From contig OZ245888.1 in assembly GCA_965229565.1 (NCBI GenBank), forward strand, positions 2,294,001-2,358,000: a DNA stretch of 64,000 nucleotides. Direction: 5' to 3'. Below the pieces are notes generated by a model. The model made no database searches and was not told the DNA's origin. It worked only from the letters and a program-made list of their open reading frames with translations. The stretch's first letter is position 1. Every line of letters begins with the position of its first letter. The position numbers and the translations under genes were made by a program. Source of the DNA: JANQNX01 sp040217095 (GTDB lineage: Bacteria > Pseudomonadota > Gammaproteobacteria > Eutrophobiales > Eutrophobiaceae). Positions 36,479-45,298 of this stretch are shown piece after piece.

Positions 36479-37726
36479 ATCTATTTCGCCAAAGACAATG
36501 TCCTGTGTTCCAATTACCGCAACAACATCTGCAAGCATGTGTCCTTTTACCATTTCATTCATGGACGCCAGGTGCGGAAACCCCGGTGCACGAATCTTGA
36601 CGCGGTAAGGCTTGTTGGCACCGTCCGATACCAGGTAAATACCAAACTCGCCCTTGGGATGTTCAACCGCACTGTAAACCTCGCCGGGAGGTACACAATA
36701 ACCCTCGGTAAATAATTTAAAGTGATGGATTAATGACTCCATGTCATCTTTCATCTCTTCACGAGTGGGCGGCACCAGCTTGTGATCATCGATCATGACA
36801 GGCCCGGGATTTTGCCGTAACCAGTCAGTACACTGCCTGATGATGCGGTTTGACTGTCGCATTTCCTCGACGCGTACCAGGTAGCGATCGTAACAGTCAC
36901 CGTTGGTGCCCAACGGGATATCGAAATCCATACGGTCATACACGTCATAAGGTTGTTTTTTACGCAGGTCCCATTCAACGCCTGATCCACGCAGCATCGG
37001 ACCGGTAAAGCCAAGCTGCAATGCACGTTCAGGAGTGACCTCGCCAATACCCACGGTGCGCTGTTTCCAGATTCGATTATCGGTTAACAGGGTTTCATAT
37101 TCATCCACGCAGGTGGGAAAACGCTCGGTAAAAGATTCAATAAAATCCAGCAGGCTACCCTGTCGGTTTTCATTCATGCGATCGACTTCTTCCTGGCTGT
37201 GCCATTGTGATGCCTCGTACTTCGGCATGATTCTGGGCAGATCGCGGTACACACCACCGGGACGGAAATACGTTGCGTGCATACGCGTACCTGAGACTGC
37301 TTCATAGGTATCCATCAGGTCTTCACGCTCACGGAAACAATACAGGAACATGGTCATGGCACCGATATCCAACCCATGCGCACCAAGCCACATCAGGTGG
37401 TTCAATATACGGGTAATCTCGGCAAACATGACGCGGATATACTGCGCACGTTCCGGCGGCTCGATGCCAAGCAGCTTTTCAATGGCCAGTACGTAGGCAT
37501 GTTCATTACACATCATGGATACATAATCGAGTCGATCCATGTAACCAATGCTCTGGTTAAACGGTTTGCTTTCGGCCAGTTTCTCGGTCGCGCGGTGTAA
37601 TAGTCCAATATGCGGATCGGCTCGTTCAATAACCTCGCCATCCATCTCCAGTACCAGTCGCAATACACCGTGCGCAGCAGGGTGTTGCGGGCCGAAATTC
37701 ATGGTCATATTACGAATCTCAGGCAT
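36473..37726 (-). CDS. nuoD: NADH-quinone oxidoreductase subunit D (49-kDa)
   Basis: A 417-residue quinone-site subunit, separate from NuoC. Conserved blocks are NFGPQHPAAHGVLRL with the quinone-contacting His, DPHIGLLHRATEKL, YMDRLDYVS and the C-terminal DIVFGEIDR. ATG 37726 is chosen because AGGAG lies seven bases upstream and it gives the usual family length; ATG 37744 would overlap nuoC by 26 nt. Confidence 0.96.
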   Translation of the reverse strand: MPEIRNMTMNFGPQHPAAHGVLRLVLEMDGEVIERADPHIGLLHRATEKLAESKPFNQSIGYMDRLDYVSMMCNEHAYVLAIEKLLGIEPPERAQYIRVMFAEITRILNHLMWLGAHGLDIGAMTMFLYCFREREDLMDTYEAVSGTRMHATYFRPGGVYRDLPRIMPKYEASQWHSQEEVDRMNENRQGSLLDFIESFTERFPTCVDEYETLLTDNRIWKQRTVGIGEVTPERALQLGFTGPMLRGSGVEWDLRKKQPYDVYDRMDFDIPLGTNGDCYDRYLVRVEEMRQSNRIIRQCTDWLRQNPGPVMIDDHKLVPPTREEMKDDMESLIHHFKLFTEGYCVPPGEVYSAVEHPKGEFGIYLVSDGANKPYRVKIRAPGFPHLASMNEMVKGHMLADVVAVIGTQDIVFGEIDR

Positions 37727-38405
37727 CGGTCTGCTCCTGCTCATGGTCTACGTAGCGACTGTCATCACGAATGACTCGCGGAACAAGTACCCTGTTGGTA
37801 ATCGTCACCGGCTGGTAAACCACGCGCTGCTTGTCCGGGTCGTAGCGGACCTCGACATTACCTTCAAGCGGAAAGTCTTTACGGAATGGATGGCCAATAA
37901 AACCATAGTCGGTCAGGATGCGGCGCAGATCGGGATGGTTATCAAACAGGATTCCGTACAGGTCAAACGCCTCGCGCTCATACCAGTTTGCGCCACTCCA
38001 TACGGAAGTCACCGATTCAACTCGCGGCACGTTACTGTCCAGGAAACAACGTACACGCAGTCGGATGTTATGTGTCAACGAGAGTAAATGATAAACAACG
38101 GCAAAGCGATTGGCGGCATCAGCCTCGGCAACGCCGATACTGTCGCGCCCACGGCTGAAGCCGGTAGACGTGGTTTCTTTAGTTGCCCAATCGCTATGTC
38201 CGTAGCTCAGGTAGTCGATGCCACACAGATCGGACAACTGGCAAAAGGCAAATGCCGGTTCATCACGTAACGCCTTGCAAACGCCCAGCAACTTGTCTGC
38301 AGGTACGACCAGCGTCACTTCGCCGCGATCGCAGATACAGCCGGAGATTTCTGAGCTAAAACGTTGTTCGAGTTTTGTCGCAAGATTTGCGGCAGTTTCC
38401 GTCAT
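37719..38405 (-). CDS. nuoC: NADH-quinone oxidoreductase subunit C
   Basis: A 228-residue 30-kDa subunit. The signature is intact: ANWYEREAFDLYGILFDNHPDLRRILTDY (continuous in the protein, cited here by its key residues ERE, DLYG and HPDLRRIL), then GHPFRKDFPL. It stabilises NuoD and lies 19 bp after nuoB. Its end overlaps the nuoD start by 8 nt. Confidence 0.95.
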   Translation of the reverse strand: MTETAANLATKLEQRFSSEISGCICDRGEVTLVVPADKLLGVCKALRDEPAFAFCQLSDLCGIDYLSYGHSDWATKETTSTGFSRGRDSIGVAEADAANRFAVVYHLLSLTHNIRLRVRCFLDSNVPRVESVTSVWSGANWYEREAFDLYGILFDNHPDLRRILTDYGFIGHPFRKDFPLEGNVEVRYDPDKQRVVYQPVTITNRVLVPRVIRDDSRYVDHEQEQTDA

Positions 38406-38424
38406 ATATATAAGTACTATGGTT

Positions 38425-38904
38425 TTAGCGCGCGATGGTATTCGTACGCCTTATTTTCTTTTGTAATTGAATAATTCCAAACAGAAGAGCTTCTGCCGTC
38501 GGCGGACAACCGGGCACATAAATATCCACCGGCACGATGCGGTCACAGCCACGCACCACTGCATATGAATAGTGATAGTAGCCGCCACCGTTGGCACAGG
38601 ACCCCATGGATATTACCCAGCGAGGCTCATTCATCTGGTCATAGACCTTGCGCAGTGCCGGTGCCATCTTGTTGACCAGCGTACCAGCCACGATCATCAC
38701 GTCAGACTGGCGCGGACTGGGTCGAAACACCATACCAAACCGGTCCAGGTCGTAACGGGCAGCACCTGCCTGCATCATTTCCACGGCACAACAGGCAAGA
38801 CCAAAGGTCATCGGCCACATGGAACCCGTGCGCGCCCAGTTCACCAGGTTATCAACGCTGGTAGTAACGATTCCGTGTTCGTGAATTTTTTCTTCGGCGC
38901 CCAT
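38425..38904 (-). CDS. nuoB: NADH-quinone oxidoreductase subunit B (cluster N2)
   Basis: A 159-residue subunit carrying cluster N2, the last electron donor to quinone. Ligands are the tandem cysteines in LACCAVEMM, then GSCANGGG and VPGCPPTAEALL. The start is set to ATG 38904: GGGAG lies 6 nt upstream and the codon follows the nuoA stop by 2 nt. A longer frame from 38937 would overlap nuoA by 31 nt with no better ribosome site. Confidence 0.95.
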   Translation of the reverse strand: MGAEEKIHEHGIVTTSVDNLVNWARTGSMWPMTFGLACCAVEMMQAGAARYDLDRFGMVFRPSPRQSDVMIVAGTLVNKMAPALRKVYDQMNEPRWVISMGSCANGGGYYHYSYAVVRGCDRIVPVDIYVPGCPPTAEALLFGIIQLQKKIRRTNTIAR

Positions 38905-38906
38905 TA

Positions 38907-39275
38907 TTACTCCCACTCCAGCGCACCCTTGCGCCACTCGTAGATAAACCCGATAACAAGCACCCCCAGGAAAATCATCATGGCCCAGAAACCTGCCATG
39001 CCGATACCGTCCAGGGCAACAGCCCAGGGAAAAAGGAAGGCGATTTCGAGGTCAAAAATGATAAATAAAATAGCCACGAGGTAATAACGTACGTCAAATT
39101 TCATGCGCGCGTCTTCGAAGGCCTCGAAACCACACTCGTAGGGAGAATTTTTTTCCGCGTCAGCACGCGCGTGCCCCATCACCTTGCCCAGAATAAGACC
39201 CAGCGCCATCAGGACGACACCCAGTCCCAATCCAAGCATCACGAACATCAAGATAGGAACGTAATTTGTCAACAT
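38907..39275 (-). CDS. nuoA: NADH-quinone oxidoreductase subunit A
   Basis: A 122-residue three-helix subunit. The long first loop has the conserved KNSPYECGFEAFEDARMKFDVRYY region (Cys and Glu near 48-50), and the second helix LFIIFDLEIAFLFPWA has the membrane Asp-Glu. It opens the operon, with its promoter about 50 bp upstream. Confidence 0.95.
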   Translation of the reverse strand: MLTNYVPILMFVMLGLGLGVVLMALGLILGKVMGHARADAEKNSPYECGFEAFEDARMKFDVRYYLVAILFIIFDLEIAFLFPWAVALDGIGMAGFWAMMIFLGVLVIGFIYEWRKGALEWE

Positions 39276-39743
39276 TCTGTCAATTTCCAGGAAAATTTTA
39301 AGGCTTTACTGCAGTGCACGATTATACAGCAAGACCCCGGTCTAGCACCTAAAAATCCGGCAACAATTTTCATTTTTTCAAGGACTTTGCGACGGTCTAT
39401 AACGTCAGTCATCTGCAAGTAAGTAACAGGTACGACGGCTAATAACATGAAATGTAAAGGAAAATGTAAATTCTTTAGACTGAGGCCTGAATACTGAAGC
39501 TTTCAACTACCGATATCAAGTTTTTACTGACCAGGCGATGATCATGGATAGTCTCGTGCTCGCCACGCGCTGCACAGCGGGAGTGAAAGAAAACGAGAGG
39601 CCGGGCAATCAACCTTACATGCAGATCGGCCAGGAGACCTTGATGCTACTACTGTTTGTTTGCATCAACGCTCGTTGAGGTACGTCTGCCGGGCGCGGTT
39701 GTATCTGAAAACAGAAGTATCAGTCAGTAACAAGCTGGAAACT
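39276..39743. other. 468-bp intergenic region upstream of nuoA
   Basis: The nuo promoter region occupies the first 80 bp next to nuoA. The remaining about 390 bp, up to the end of the amidotransferase gene, has no coding frame, tRNA or clear repeat that I can recognise. It marks the border between the nuo operon and the accessory stretch. Confidence 0.5.
39321..39343 (-). promoter_or_regulatory. Putative nuo promoter with palindromic spacer
   Basis: On the minus strand TATAAT (39326-39321) lies 45 bp before the nuoA start. Immediately upstream is the 12-bp palindrome AGACCGGGGTCT (39343-39332), in the spacer where a repressor could bind. No good -35 box sits at 16-18 bp (AGGTGC at best), so an activator may be needed. 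Confidence 0.45.
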
Positions 39744-40544
39744 TTAAGAAGATTGCAATCTGCTGGCCTGATTATCAATGGCGATGGTGATTAACATCCT
39801 GAACAGGCGTCTTTGCACCTTGTGTAACACCATGTACTCGGGGTGCCACTGCACGCCAATAACAAAAGGCAGTTGCTCATGTTCAATCGCCTGGACAATA
39901 CCATTGGGCTCACGTGCGGTGATGCGTAATCCCTCACCGAGTTTATCAATCGCTTGATGGTGCAAGGCGTTGATGCGACATTTTTGTATCTCCAGCGCAC
40001 GCGCCAGGTGTGAACCGGGCTCTACCAGGATGTCCTTGGTTGGAAAGACGCTACGCGGTATTGCTTCTTCTTCGTAAAACTCGGCAATATCAGAATGCAG
40101 GTCGCCGTCGTAAAAACGATTAATGAGCTGTGAGCCGCGACAGATACCCAGGACAGGCAGCTGTCTTTCCAGGGCCTGCTTCAGTAAACCTATTTCCAGC
40201 TCGTCACGGGCGACATCTATTTCATGTCCATCCTTAAGACTGACCAACCGACGAAAGACAAAGATTACCGGGTAAACAATCAACATCAACAGGCTGACAA
40301 GTATATTACGACTGCTGATTGCCTCCTGGTCCAGTTCCAGTTCACTGAAATCAAAATCCGGAGCGATATCTGCGCCACCGCCGATAACCAGCCCATCCAG
40401 CTTGTCGATATCTACGCCGCGAGACGGTGTAATGCGGGTCGGCCAGCCTCCCTGCAGTAATATAGCGAGCGCCGTGAATAGCCACGCGGCTATACCGCCC
40501 CGGTCAGGTCCGGTTACACCTATGCAGGGTCGTGTCAGGGTCAT
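39744..40544 (-). CDS. Class I glutamine amidotransferase-like peptidase C26 with internal membrane segment
   Basis: A 266-residue protein of the gamma-glutamyl-GABA hydrolase (PuuD-like) family. The catalytic triad is visible: Cys135 in LGICRGSQ, His234 and Glu236 in QWHPEY. An unusual feature is a strongly hydrophobic segment at about 80-98 (ILVSLLMLIVYPVIFVF) followed by RR, inserted before the KDGHEID block, suggesting membrane association. The ATG overlaps the stop of the amidoligase gene by 4 nt. Amidoligases and class I amidotransferase-like hydrolases are a recurrent pair, thought to make and break amide bonds on peptides or small molecules. Substrate unknown. Confidence 0.8.
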   Translation of the reverse strand: MTLTRPCIGVTGPDRGGIAAWLFTALAILLQGGWPTRITPSRGVDIDKLDGLVIGGGADIAPDFDFSELELDQEAISSRNILVSLLMLIVYPVIFVFRRLVSLKDGHEIDVARDELEIGLLKQALERQLPVLGICRGSQLINRFYDGDLHSDIAEFYEEEAIPRSVFPTKDILVEPGSHLARALEIQKCRINALHHQAIDKLGEGLRITAREPNGIVQAIEHEQLPFVIGVQWHPEYMVLHKVQRRLFRMLITIAIDNQASRLQSS

Positions 40545-41533
40545 GATAACTGGTTTGAAAGGTGGTCAACCCATTTACCTTTAGTTGCAAACAGCGAACC
40601 GCGCCTGGTCTTCCAGTAATCATTAGTTAATTGCTCCAGCAATGCACTGTTTGCAGCCAGTTTTTCGATTGCTAACCAGTACTGCCACTCGTTTGCTACG
40701 TTCCAGTCCTCTTCGTCTATCAGGCAATTCGGCAAGCGATAATGGAAGGCTGGCCGAGGCTTTATCAATTCAGGTTCGGTAGCCTTCCGCATGACTTTGT
40801 CTTCATCGATATCGGCAAAACAGGGCATCATATCCAGTGCAAAATTTCTTGATTTAACCAGCCTGAGATAGTCATCAATAAGACCATTAATATCTGGACG
40901 ATAGTCATTGTCGAGTAACACTTCCAGGTAATCGTCAGGGTATTCCTTGATATAACGGCTGACCTGCCGTGTCAGGTCGACGTCACTTACTTCGCATATC
41001 CAGTCGTATAGCAAGGCATAGGCTCGTATATGTGACAGCAGATACTCCGCTTCCTGGCTGCAAGCTTCAATATTTATATGTAAGCCAAAGGCATAAAGAA
41101 TGGAAGCGCCGCTGCCCTTCGCCTTGCCCTTGCGCAATGTCTCGGTCAGGTCTTCAACTATATTCATTTTGGACATCGGCAGCGGCGGTGACACTATTTC
41201 CACTGGCACGACGGTCTCCGCCAGGTCTTTTAATACACGTTCGAGCTTTTTCTCCTGGTCCAGTTCATCCAGGTCGATACCGACATCACCCAAAAATTGC
41301 TTGTATTTTTCTTCTTTCAACAGGGACGCATCCAGTTCAACACCGAAAGGTCCAAACTCAGGTTGCTCAATCTCGTACAAAAAGGCGTTCTTTTTCCTGA
41401 CCGAACCTTTAACGAGACCGGCCACTAACGAAACGCTGTCATCAAGGCTGATGCCGGAATACTCGAATTCGAACCCTACGTGTCGTTCAGTGCCTTGTTC
41501 GGTTTTTGTTTTTTGAGGAAGTTTTAAAGTCAT
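40541..41533 (-). CDS. Amidoligase-family protein (GS-like COOH-NH2 ligase)
   Basis: A 330-residue protein of the amidoligase_2 type, a compact glutamine-synthetase-fold ligase predicted to form amide bonds with ATP. Family landmarks are GFEFEYSG (about 20-27, metal-binding Glu residues), VEIVSPPLPMSKM, GLHINIEA (HxN) and RPAFHYRLPNC. It is coupled by a 4-nt overlap to the peptidase C26-like gene and lies 48 bp after the lipocalin gene. The natural substrate is not known; predicted roles for the family include peptide tagging and cell-wall or secondary-metabolite amides. Confidence 0.8.
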   Translation of the reverse strand: MTLKLPQKTKTEQGTERHVGFEFEYSGISLDDSVSLVAGLVKGSVRKKNAFLYEIEQPEFGPFGVELDASLLKEEKYKQFLGDVGIDLDELDQEKKLERVLKDLAETVVPVEIVSPPLPMSKMNIVEDLTETLRKGKAKGSGASILYAFGLHINIEACSQEAEYLLSHIRAYALLYDWICEVSDVDLTRQVSRYIKEYPDDYLEVLLDNDYRPDINGLIDDYLRLVKSRNFALDMMPCFADIDEDKVMRKATEPELIKPRPAFHYRLPNCLIDEEDWNVANEWQYWLAIEKLAANSALLEQLTNDYWKTRRGSLFATKGKWVDHLSNQLS

Positions 41534-41581
41534 TTGTTAAAACTACCATCAAATTGCCACAGGCGACAGATCGACGTGTCC

Positions 41582-42103
41582 CTACCACTGCTGCGGTACT
41601 TTTTGAATCTGGCTGATGTCGTAGCCTTCAGTTTCCAGCATGGCCAGCAATTCAGTGTATAACCCGGAAGGAATGGTTGGTTGTCGCGCCATTATCCAGA
41701 CGTAGTCACGCTTGTTGCGGCCGATAACCGTCACCGAGTAATCATCGTTTAAGTAAACGATCCGGTAATCGGCCTTGAATGGCCAGATGAATTGCATACC
41801 CCATACGGCGTTGGAAGCTTCATCCTTCACATAACCGGTCGGTTCATAGACCTTACGGTCTCCGTCAAAACCGCCCTTGTTAAAACTGAACGTAGTTTCA
41901 ATATGGCCTTCTTCATTCAGCTCATATGACTCAACTGCGTTATAGGCCTCGCGTTCGATAAAGGTGGGAATATTGGCAATAACATACCAATCGCCCATGA
42001 AACGCCGCAGGTCGACGTAGTTGACCGTGCTAATTGGTTTAGCGGGCATGGCAGTGCAAGCAGTTAAAAAAATTGACAGCGTAATAAGTAAGCTTCTTGA
42101 CAT
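41582..42103 (-). CDS. blc: Blc-like outer-membrane lipocalin lipoprotein
   Basis: A 173-residue bacterial lipocalin. The lipobox is LTAC with lipidated Cys16 after an MSRSLLITLSIF signal. GDWYVIANIP (about 37-46) is the lipocalin GxW motif, and RNKRDYVWIMARQP near 130-145 gives the second conserved block. Blc binds lysophospholipids or fatty acids at the outer membrane. ATG 42103 is preferred over GTG 42112. It is the first gene of a likely three-gene operon with the amidoligase and amidotransferase. Confidence 0.88.
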   Translation of the reverse strand: MSRSLLITLSIFLTACTAMPAKPISTVNYVDLRRFMGDWYVIANIPTFIEREAYNAVESYELNEEGHIETTFSFNKGGFDGDRKVYEPTGYVKDEASNAVWGMQFIWPFKADYRIVYLNDDYSVTVIGRNKRDYVWIMARQPTIPSGLYTELLAMLETEGYDISQIQKVPQQW

Positions 42104-42229
42104 CGTTGGCACCCGGATAGATTTTCATAACGAGACATTAGCCCCAACAACATCAGGACAGCGTGAGTGAATTGTGAAAAGATCGTGAAGAACTATTGGC
42201 CATGCATAGTGTGATGCCTCTAGAAAATA

Positions 42230-42243
42230 GCCACAAAGGTGGC
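42230..42243 (-). terminator. Terminator of the TonB2 operon
   Basis: GCCAC-CTTT-GTGGC on the minus strand gives a 5-bp GC-rich stem with a 4-nt loop, followed by TATTTTCT. It lies 28 bp after the TPR gene. Confidence 0.5.
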
Positions 42244-42270
42244 CGTTACATTCTCCAAAATTGATAGTTA

Positions 42271-43665
42271 TTATTGTTCTAAATTTCTCTCTGTATCATC
42301 TTTAATCTCGTTGATATTCTGCAACATGCTTTTACCAAGTGCATCAACGTTACTTTCATCCGATTCCAGTGTCTGCTTTGTCTTTTCAGCCAGCTCAAAC
42401 TTGCTTTGCTCCAGCTGGCGCAAGCGTTCCAGTTCAGACAGGGTATAGGCTTCCCATTTCCTCGCATCGTTGAAACTGTCTTTGAAACCCTTGGCACGTC
42501 TGAAAGACTGCAATGCATCCTCGTATTTCTTGATATTGAAATTCGCCATGCCAAGTAACATTAGATTATTGTCAGGATTCTTCATTCCGCCTTTCTCATC
42601 CGCCTTCTTCGCGGCTTCGACTGCCTTTTCAAAGTCCCCTGCATCAAAATAGACGCCCGCAAGGCGTGCGTACAAGAGCCCTTTTTCAGCAATACTAGCG
42701 GCTTCTTCAAGTGCAGGTATTGCCTTCTTATGTTCATTGGCCTGCGCCCATGCGTTGGCCAGTGTCTCCATATTTTTAGGATTGGCCTCTATCATCTTCT
42801 TGTTCATACCGGTTTCGATAATCTTGCCGGCCTTATAAGGGACATCCTGGCCAAGGAACATATAAGCCAGGTTAAGTACCTCTGATTCCGATTCCAGTTT
42901 TCCACTCTCGTAGAGCGCATCATAGGTCGTAAGGCGTTTCAACTCATTGCCAACTTCACCATAGAGTCCCGCGATCTGGCGCAGGTAAATGGTCTTTGGA
43001 TACAGATCCAGTAATTGTTTGTAGGTGTTGAGAGTGTTTTCCGGATCGTTGTTATCAAAGTGCACCGCAGCTTTCAGGCGTAACCAGTTTTCATTGATCT
43101 TTTTACCCTCGGCCTGCTCAAGTGCTATAGCACTATCCAGGTTCCTGATAGCGGCATCGTGTGACTTGGTCTGGTAGTAGCACTGGGCCAGGATTATATG
43201 CGCGGTTGCCGTGGGTTTGGGGACTTCCTTTAGCCACTCTTCCATCAGTTTGATAACAGAAGTGTAATCCTCAGTCTGGAAATATAGTTGCGCCATTGTG
43301 TACTTGGCCGTCAACTTCAAACCCGCAGGTGCATCCGGCTCTGCTACGATATTCCTGTAGGCATTGATTGCATCCTGGTATTTTTCCTGACTGGCATAGA
43401 TATAAGCGTAAAAATTCCACATCTGGCTTTTGGCATAACTATTAAGCTTGTCACTATTCTTGATTTTATCCAACGTCAGCAAAGCCTGATCGAATTGTTC
43501 GTTCTGAGTGAGTTCCTGCGCTTCCATCAATACATCAAACGTTGCTGCATCGATAGCCCCGGTTGCGGTAGTACCATCTTTTTCGCGTGCCATGACATGT
43601 ACCGAACCCAGGACAAGCGATAATAAAATGACAACAGATAGATATTTTTTTCTGTTAAACATCAT
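42271..43665 (-). CDS. Exported TPR protein of the TonB2 system
   Basis: A 464-residue protein with a signal peptide (about 2-26, ending VHVMA) and tetratricopeptide repeats through about 35-420; repeat consensus such as YAYIYASQEKYQDAINAYRNI and AGVYFDAGDFEKAVEAAKKA. The C-terminus (about 410-464) is charged and probably coiled coil. This TPR protein is a regular last member of TonB2-ExbBD2-TtpC clusters in Vibrio and Shewanella relatives. It begins directly at the TonB2 stop. Its exact role is unknown; periplasmic scaffolding of the energy-transducing complex is a reasonable guess. Confidence 0.8.
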   Translation of the reverse strand: MMFNRKKYLSVVILLSLVLGSVHVMAREKDGTTATGAIDAATFDVLMEAQELTQNEQFDQALLTLDKIKNSDKLNSYAKSQMWNFYAYIYASQEKYQDAINAYRNIVAEPDAPAGLKLTAKYTMAQLYFQTEDYTSVIKLMEEWLKEVPKPTATAHIILAQCYYQTKSHDAAIRNLDSAIALEQAEGKKINENWLRLKAAVHFDNNDPENTLNTYKQLLDLYPKTIYLRQIAGLYGEVGNELKRLTTYDALYESGKLESESEVLNLAYMFLGQDVPYKAGKIIETGMNKKMIEANPKNMETLANAWAQANEHKKAIPALEEAASIAEKGLLYARLAGVYFDAGDFEKAVEAAKKADEKGGMKNPDNNLMLLGMANFNIKKYEDALQSFRRAKGFKDSFNDARKWEAYTLSELERLRQLEQSKFELAEKTKQTLESDESNVDALGKSMLQNINEIKDDTERNLEQ

Positions 43666-44283
43666 TTACTCCTCGAGCTCATAGGTAATCCTTGTCTGAA
43701 CGCCGGGCACCTCGACAGGTTCACCATTAATTACCCTGGGCTTGTACTTGTAGCGAAGAACAGAATCAACTGCGGACTTGTTAAAAATACTTTCAGGTTC
43801 AGCTTGAATAACAACAGGGTCCTTTACTGTACCTTGCTTGGTCACGGTATATTCAACGATGACATACCCCTCTATGCCCCTGCTCACGGCCCTTCGTGGG
43901 TATTGGGGAGCCACCTTAACTATGGGTAAATACTCACCGTCTGTAGCCGATAACCCGGCACCGATATCCAGGTCAAGGTTGGCTTTAATCTTGCCGGGCG
44001 CTGCGACCTGGCCGACTTCCGCATTACCGTCAATCTTGTCGAAATCCTGCTCGGGAATTTCCGGCGGTGGTGTCTCGTCAACCTTGGGTTTCTCCGGTTT
44101 TTCTATCGAGCGCATCATCTCAATCTCGGCTTCGGGCATATGGATGTCCGGCAGCTTGATTCGTTCTGACTGCTGTAATTCCTTGTCTGCAAATTCGATC
44201 AGACTCACCATCAATACCAGCAACAACAGCGTAACCAGTGCAGCCTGGGGAATAACAAACAATGATCTCAGGAAAATTCGCAT
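43666..44283 (-). CDS. tonB2: TonB2-family energy transducer
   Basis: A 205-residue TonB of the short TonB2 type. One N-terminal helix (about 12-32, LVTLLLLVLMVSLIEF) is followed by a Pro/Glu/Lys-rich linker (about 50-85, including KPEKPKVDETPPPEIPEQ). The C-terminal TonB domain (about 115-205) has APQYPRRAVSRGIEGYVIVEYTV and a YKYKPRVINGEPVEVPGV end. It would transmit proton-motive force from ExbB2/ExbD2 to outer-membrane receptors. It is 36 bp after exbD2. Confidence 0.9.
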   Translation of the reverse strand: MRIFLRSLFVIPQAALVTLLLLVLMVSLIEFADKELQQSERIKLPDIHMPEAEIEMMRSIEKPEKPKVDETPPPEIPEQDFDKIDGNAEVGQVAAPGKIKANLDLDIGAGLSATDGEYLPIVKVAPQYPRRAVSRGIEGYVIVEYTVTKQGTVKDPVVIQAEPESIFNKSAVDSVLRYKYKPRVINGEPVEVPGVQTRITYELEE

Positions 44284-44319
44284 GATATGAATACTGTCTC
44301 TGGCAATATCACATACTTG

Positions 44320-44739
44320 CTAGTTAGAGCTTTCGGTAGCCAGTGATACTTTTTCATGCGGCACCACTTCCCTGGCAGCGTCCAGCACGGCGGTAAAGGT
44401 TTTAACCGACGCCAGTTCATCAGCCTGTATCACCACACCACCTTCCGGGTTTTCTGCATGCAGCCTTTCAATATTTGCGCGCACTGAACGTACGTCGACA
44501 CGGCGCTTGTCTATCCAGATACTGTTATCCGCATTAATGGCCACCAGTACCGTGGTATTGTCTTTCTGATCCGAAGTTGATGCATCAGGACGGTTAACTT
44601 CAACACCCGCCTCCTTGATAAAGGTGGCAGTCACGATAAAGAAAATTAGCATGATGAACACCACGTCCAGCATGGGAGTCAGGTCGATTACGCCTTCATC
44701 ATCCGCGTCGGAATAGGAACTGAATTTTCGCTTTCTCAT
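44320..44739 (-). CDS. exbD2: ExbD2-like biopolymer transport protein
   Basis: A 139-residue ExbD/TolR protein. A short cytoplasmic N-terminus (RKRKFSSYSDADDEGVID) leads into the single helix with the essential Asp in DLTPMLDVVFIMLIFF. The periplasmic domain follows. It pairs with the adjacent ExbB2 (3-bp gap) to form the proton channel that drives TonB2. Confidence 0.9.
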   Translation of the reverse strand: MRKRKFSSYSDADDEGVIDLTPMLDVVFIMLIFFIVTATFIKEAGVEVNRPDASTSDQKDNTTVLVAINADNSIWIDKRRVDVRSVRANIERLHAENPEGGVVIQADELASVKTFTAVLDAAREVVPHEKVSLATESSN

Positions 44740-44742
44740 AAA

Positions 44743-45273
44743 TTAATGATCCATGGTTAGATGTTCTTCTATCAATTGCTTTTCACGCGACGCCTTGCGT
44801 GTAATATAAATGTTCGCAAATACGCCGGACAGTGCAGCAACCATACCGGCCATAGTTGGAATGGTGGCCCGGGAGACACCGCCCGCCATTGATTTGGCAT
44901 CGCCGCCACCGGTTATCGATAGAATCGTAAACACGTCAATCATGCCGGTAACGGTACCCAGCAGGCCAAACAGGGGACACACTGCAATTAATGTTTTAAT
45001 CAGGGAGAGGTTTTGTTCGATTTTTATCCGCGTCTCGGAAATTAATTTTTCACGAATGGCCTGCGCTGCCCAGGATGTTCGTTCCTTTCGGCTTTCCCAC
45101 GTCTTAATGATGACATCGGCATCACGCTGATAACCTGAAAAGAAATACCACATACGTTCCAGCATCAGGGCCCACATTACAAAAGTGAGCACGGCTATGA
45201 GGTATAGCACCGGTCCACCAGCGATAAAGAAGTTGTTTATCGCTTCCAGTGCATCCAGTAAGTAAAGTAGCAT
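44743..45273 (-). CDS. exbB2: ExbB2-like MotA/TolQ/ExbB proton channel protein
   Basis: A 176-residue three-helix protein, short as usual for ExbB2. TM1 is about 15-38. The conserved TM2-TM3 block is visible as CPLFGLLGTVTGMIDVF and GVSRATIPTMAGMVAAL, with the pore-lining Thr residues. It lies between TtpC and ExbD2 in the standard order of TonB2 systems. Confidence 0.9.
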   Translation of the reverse strand: MLLYLLDALEAINNFFIAGGPVLYLIAVLTFVMWALMLERMWYFFSGYQRDADVIIKTWESRKERTSWAAQAIREKLISETRIKIEQNLSLIKTLIAVCPLFGLLGTVTGMIDVFTILSITGGGDAKSMAGGVSRATIPTMAGMVAALSGVFANIYITRKASREKQLIEEHLTMDH

Positions 45274-45298
45274 TTTCTCTTACCTTGCTGGAAAGTAG

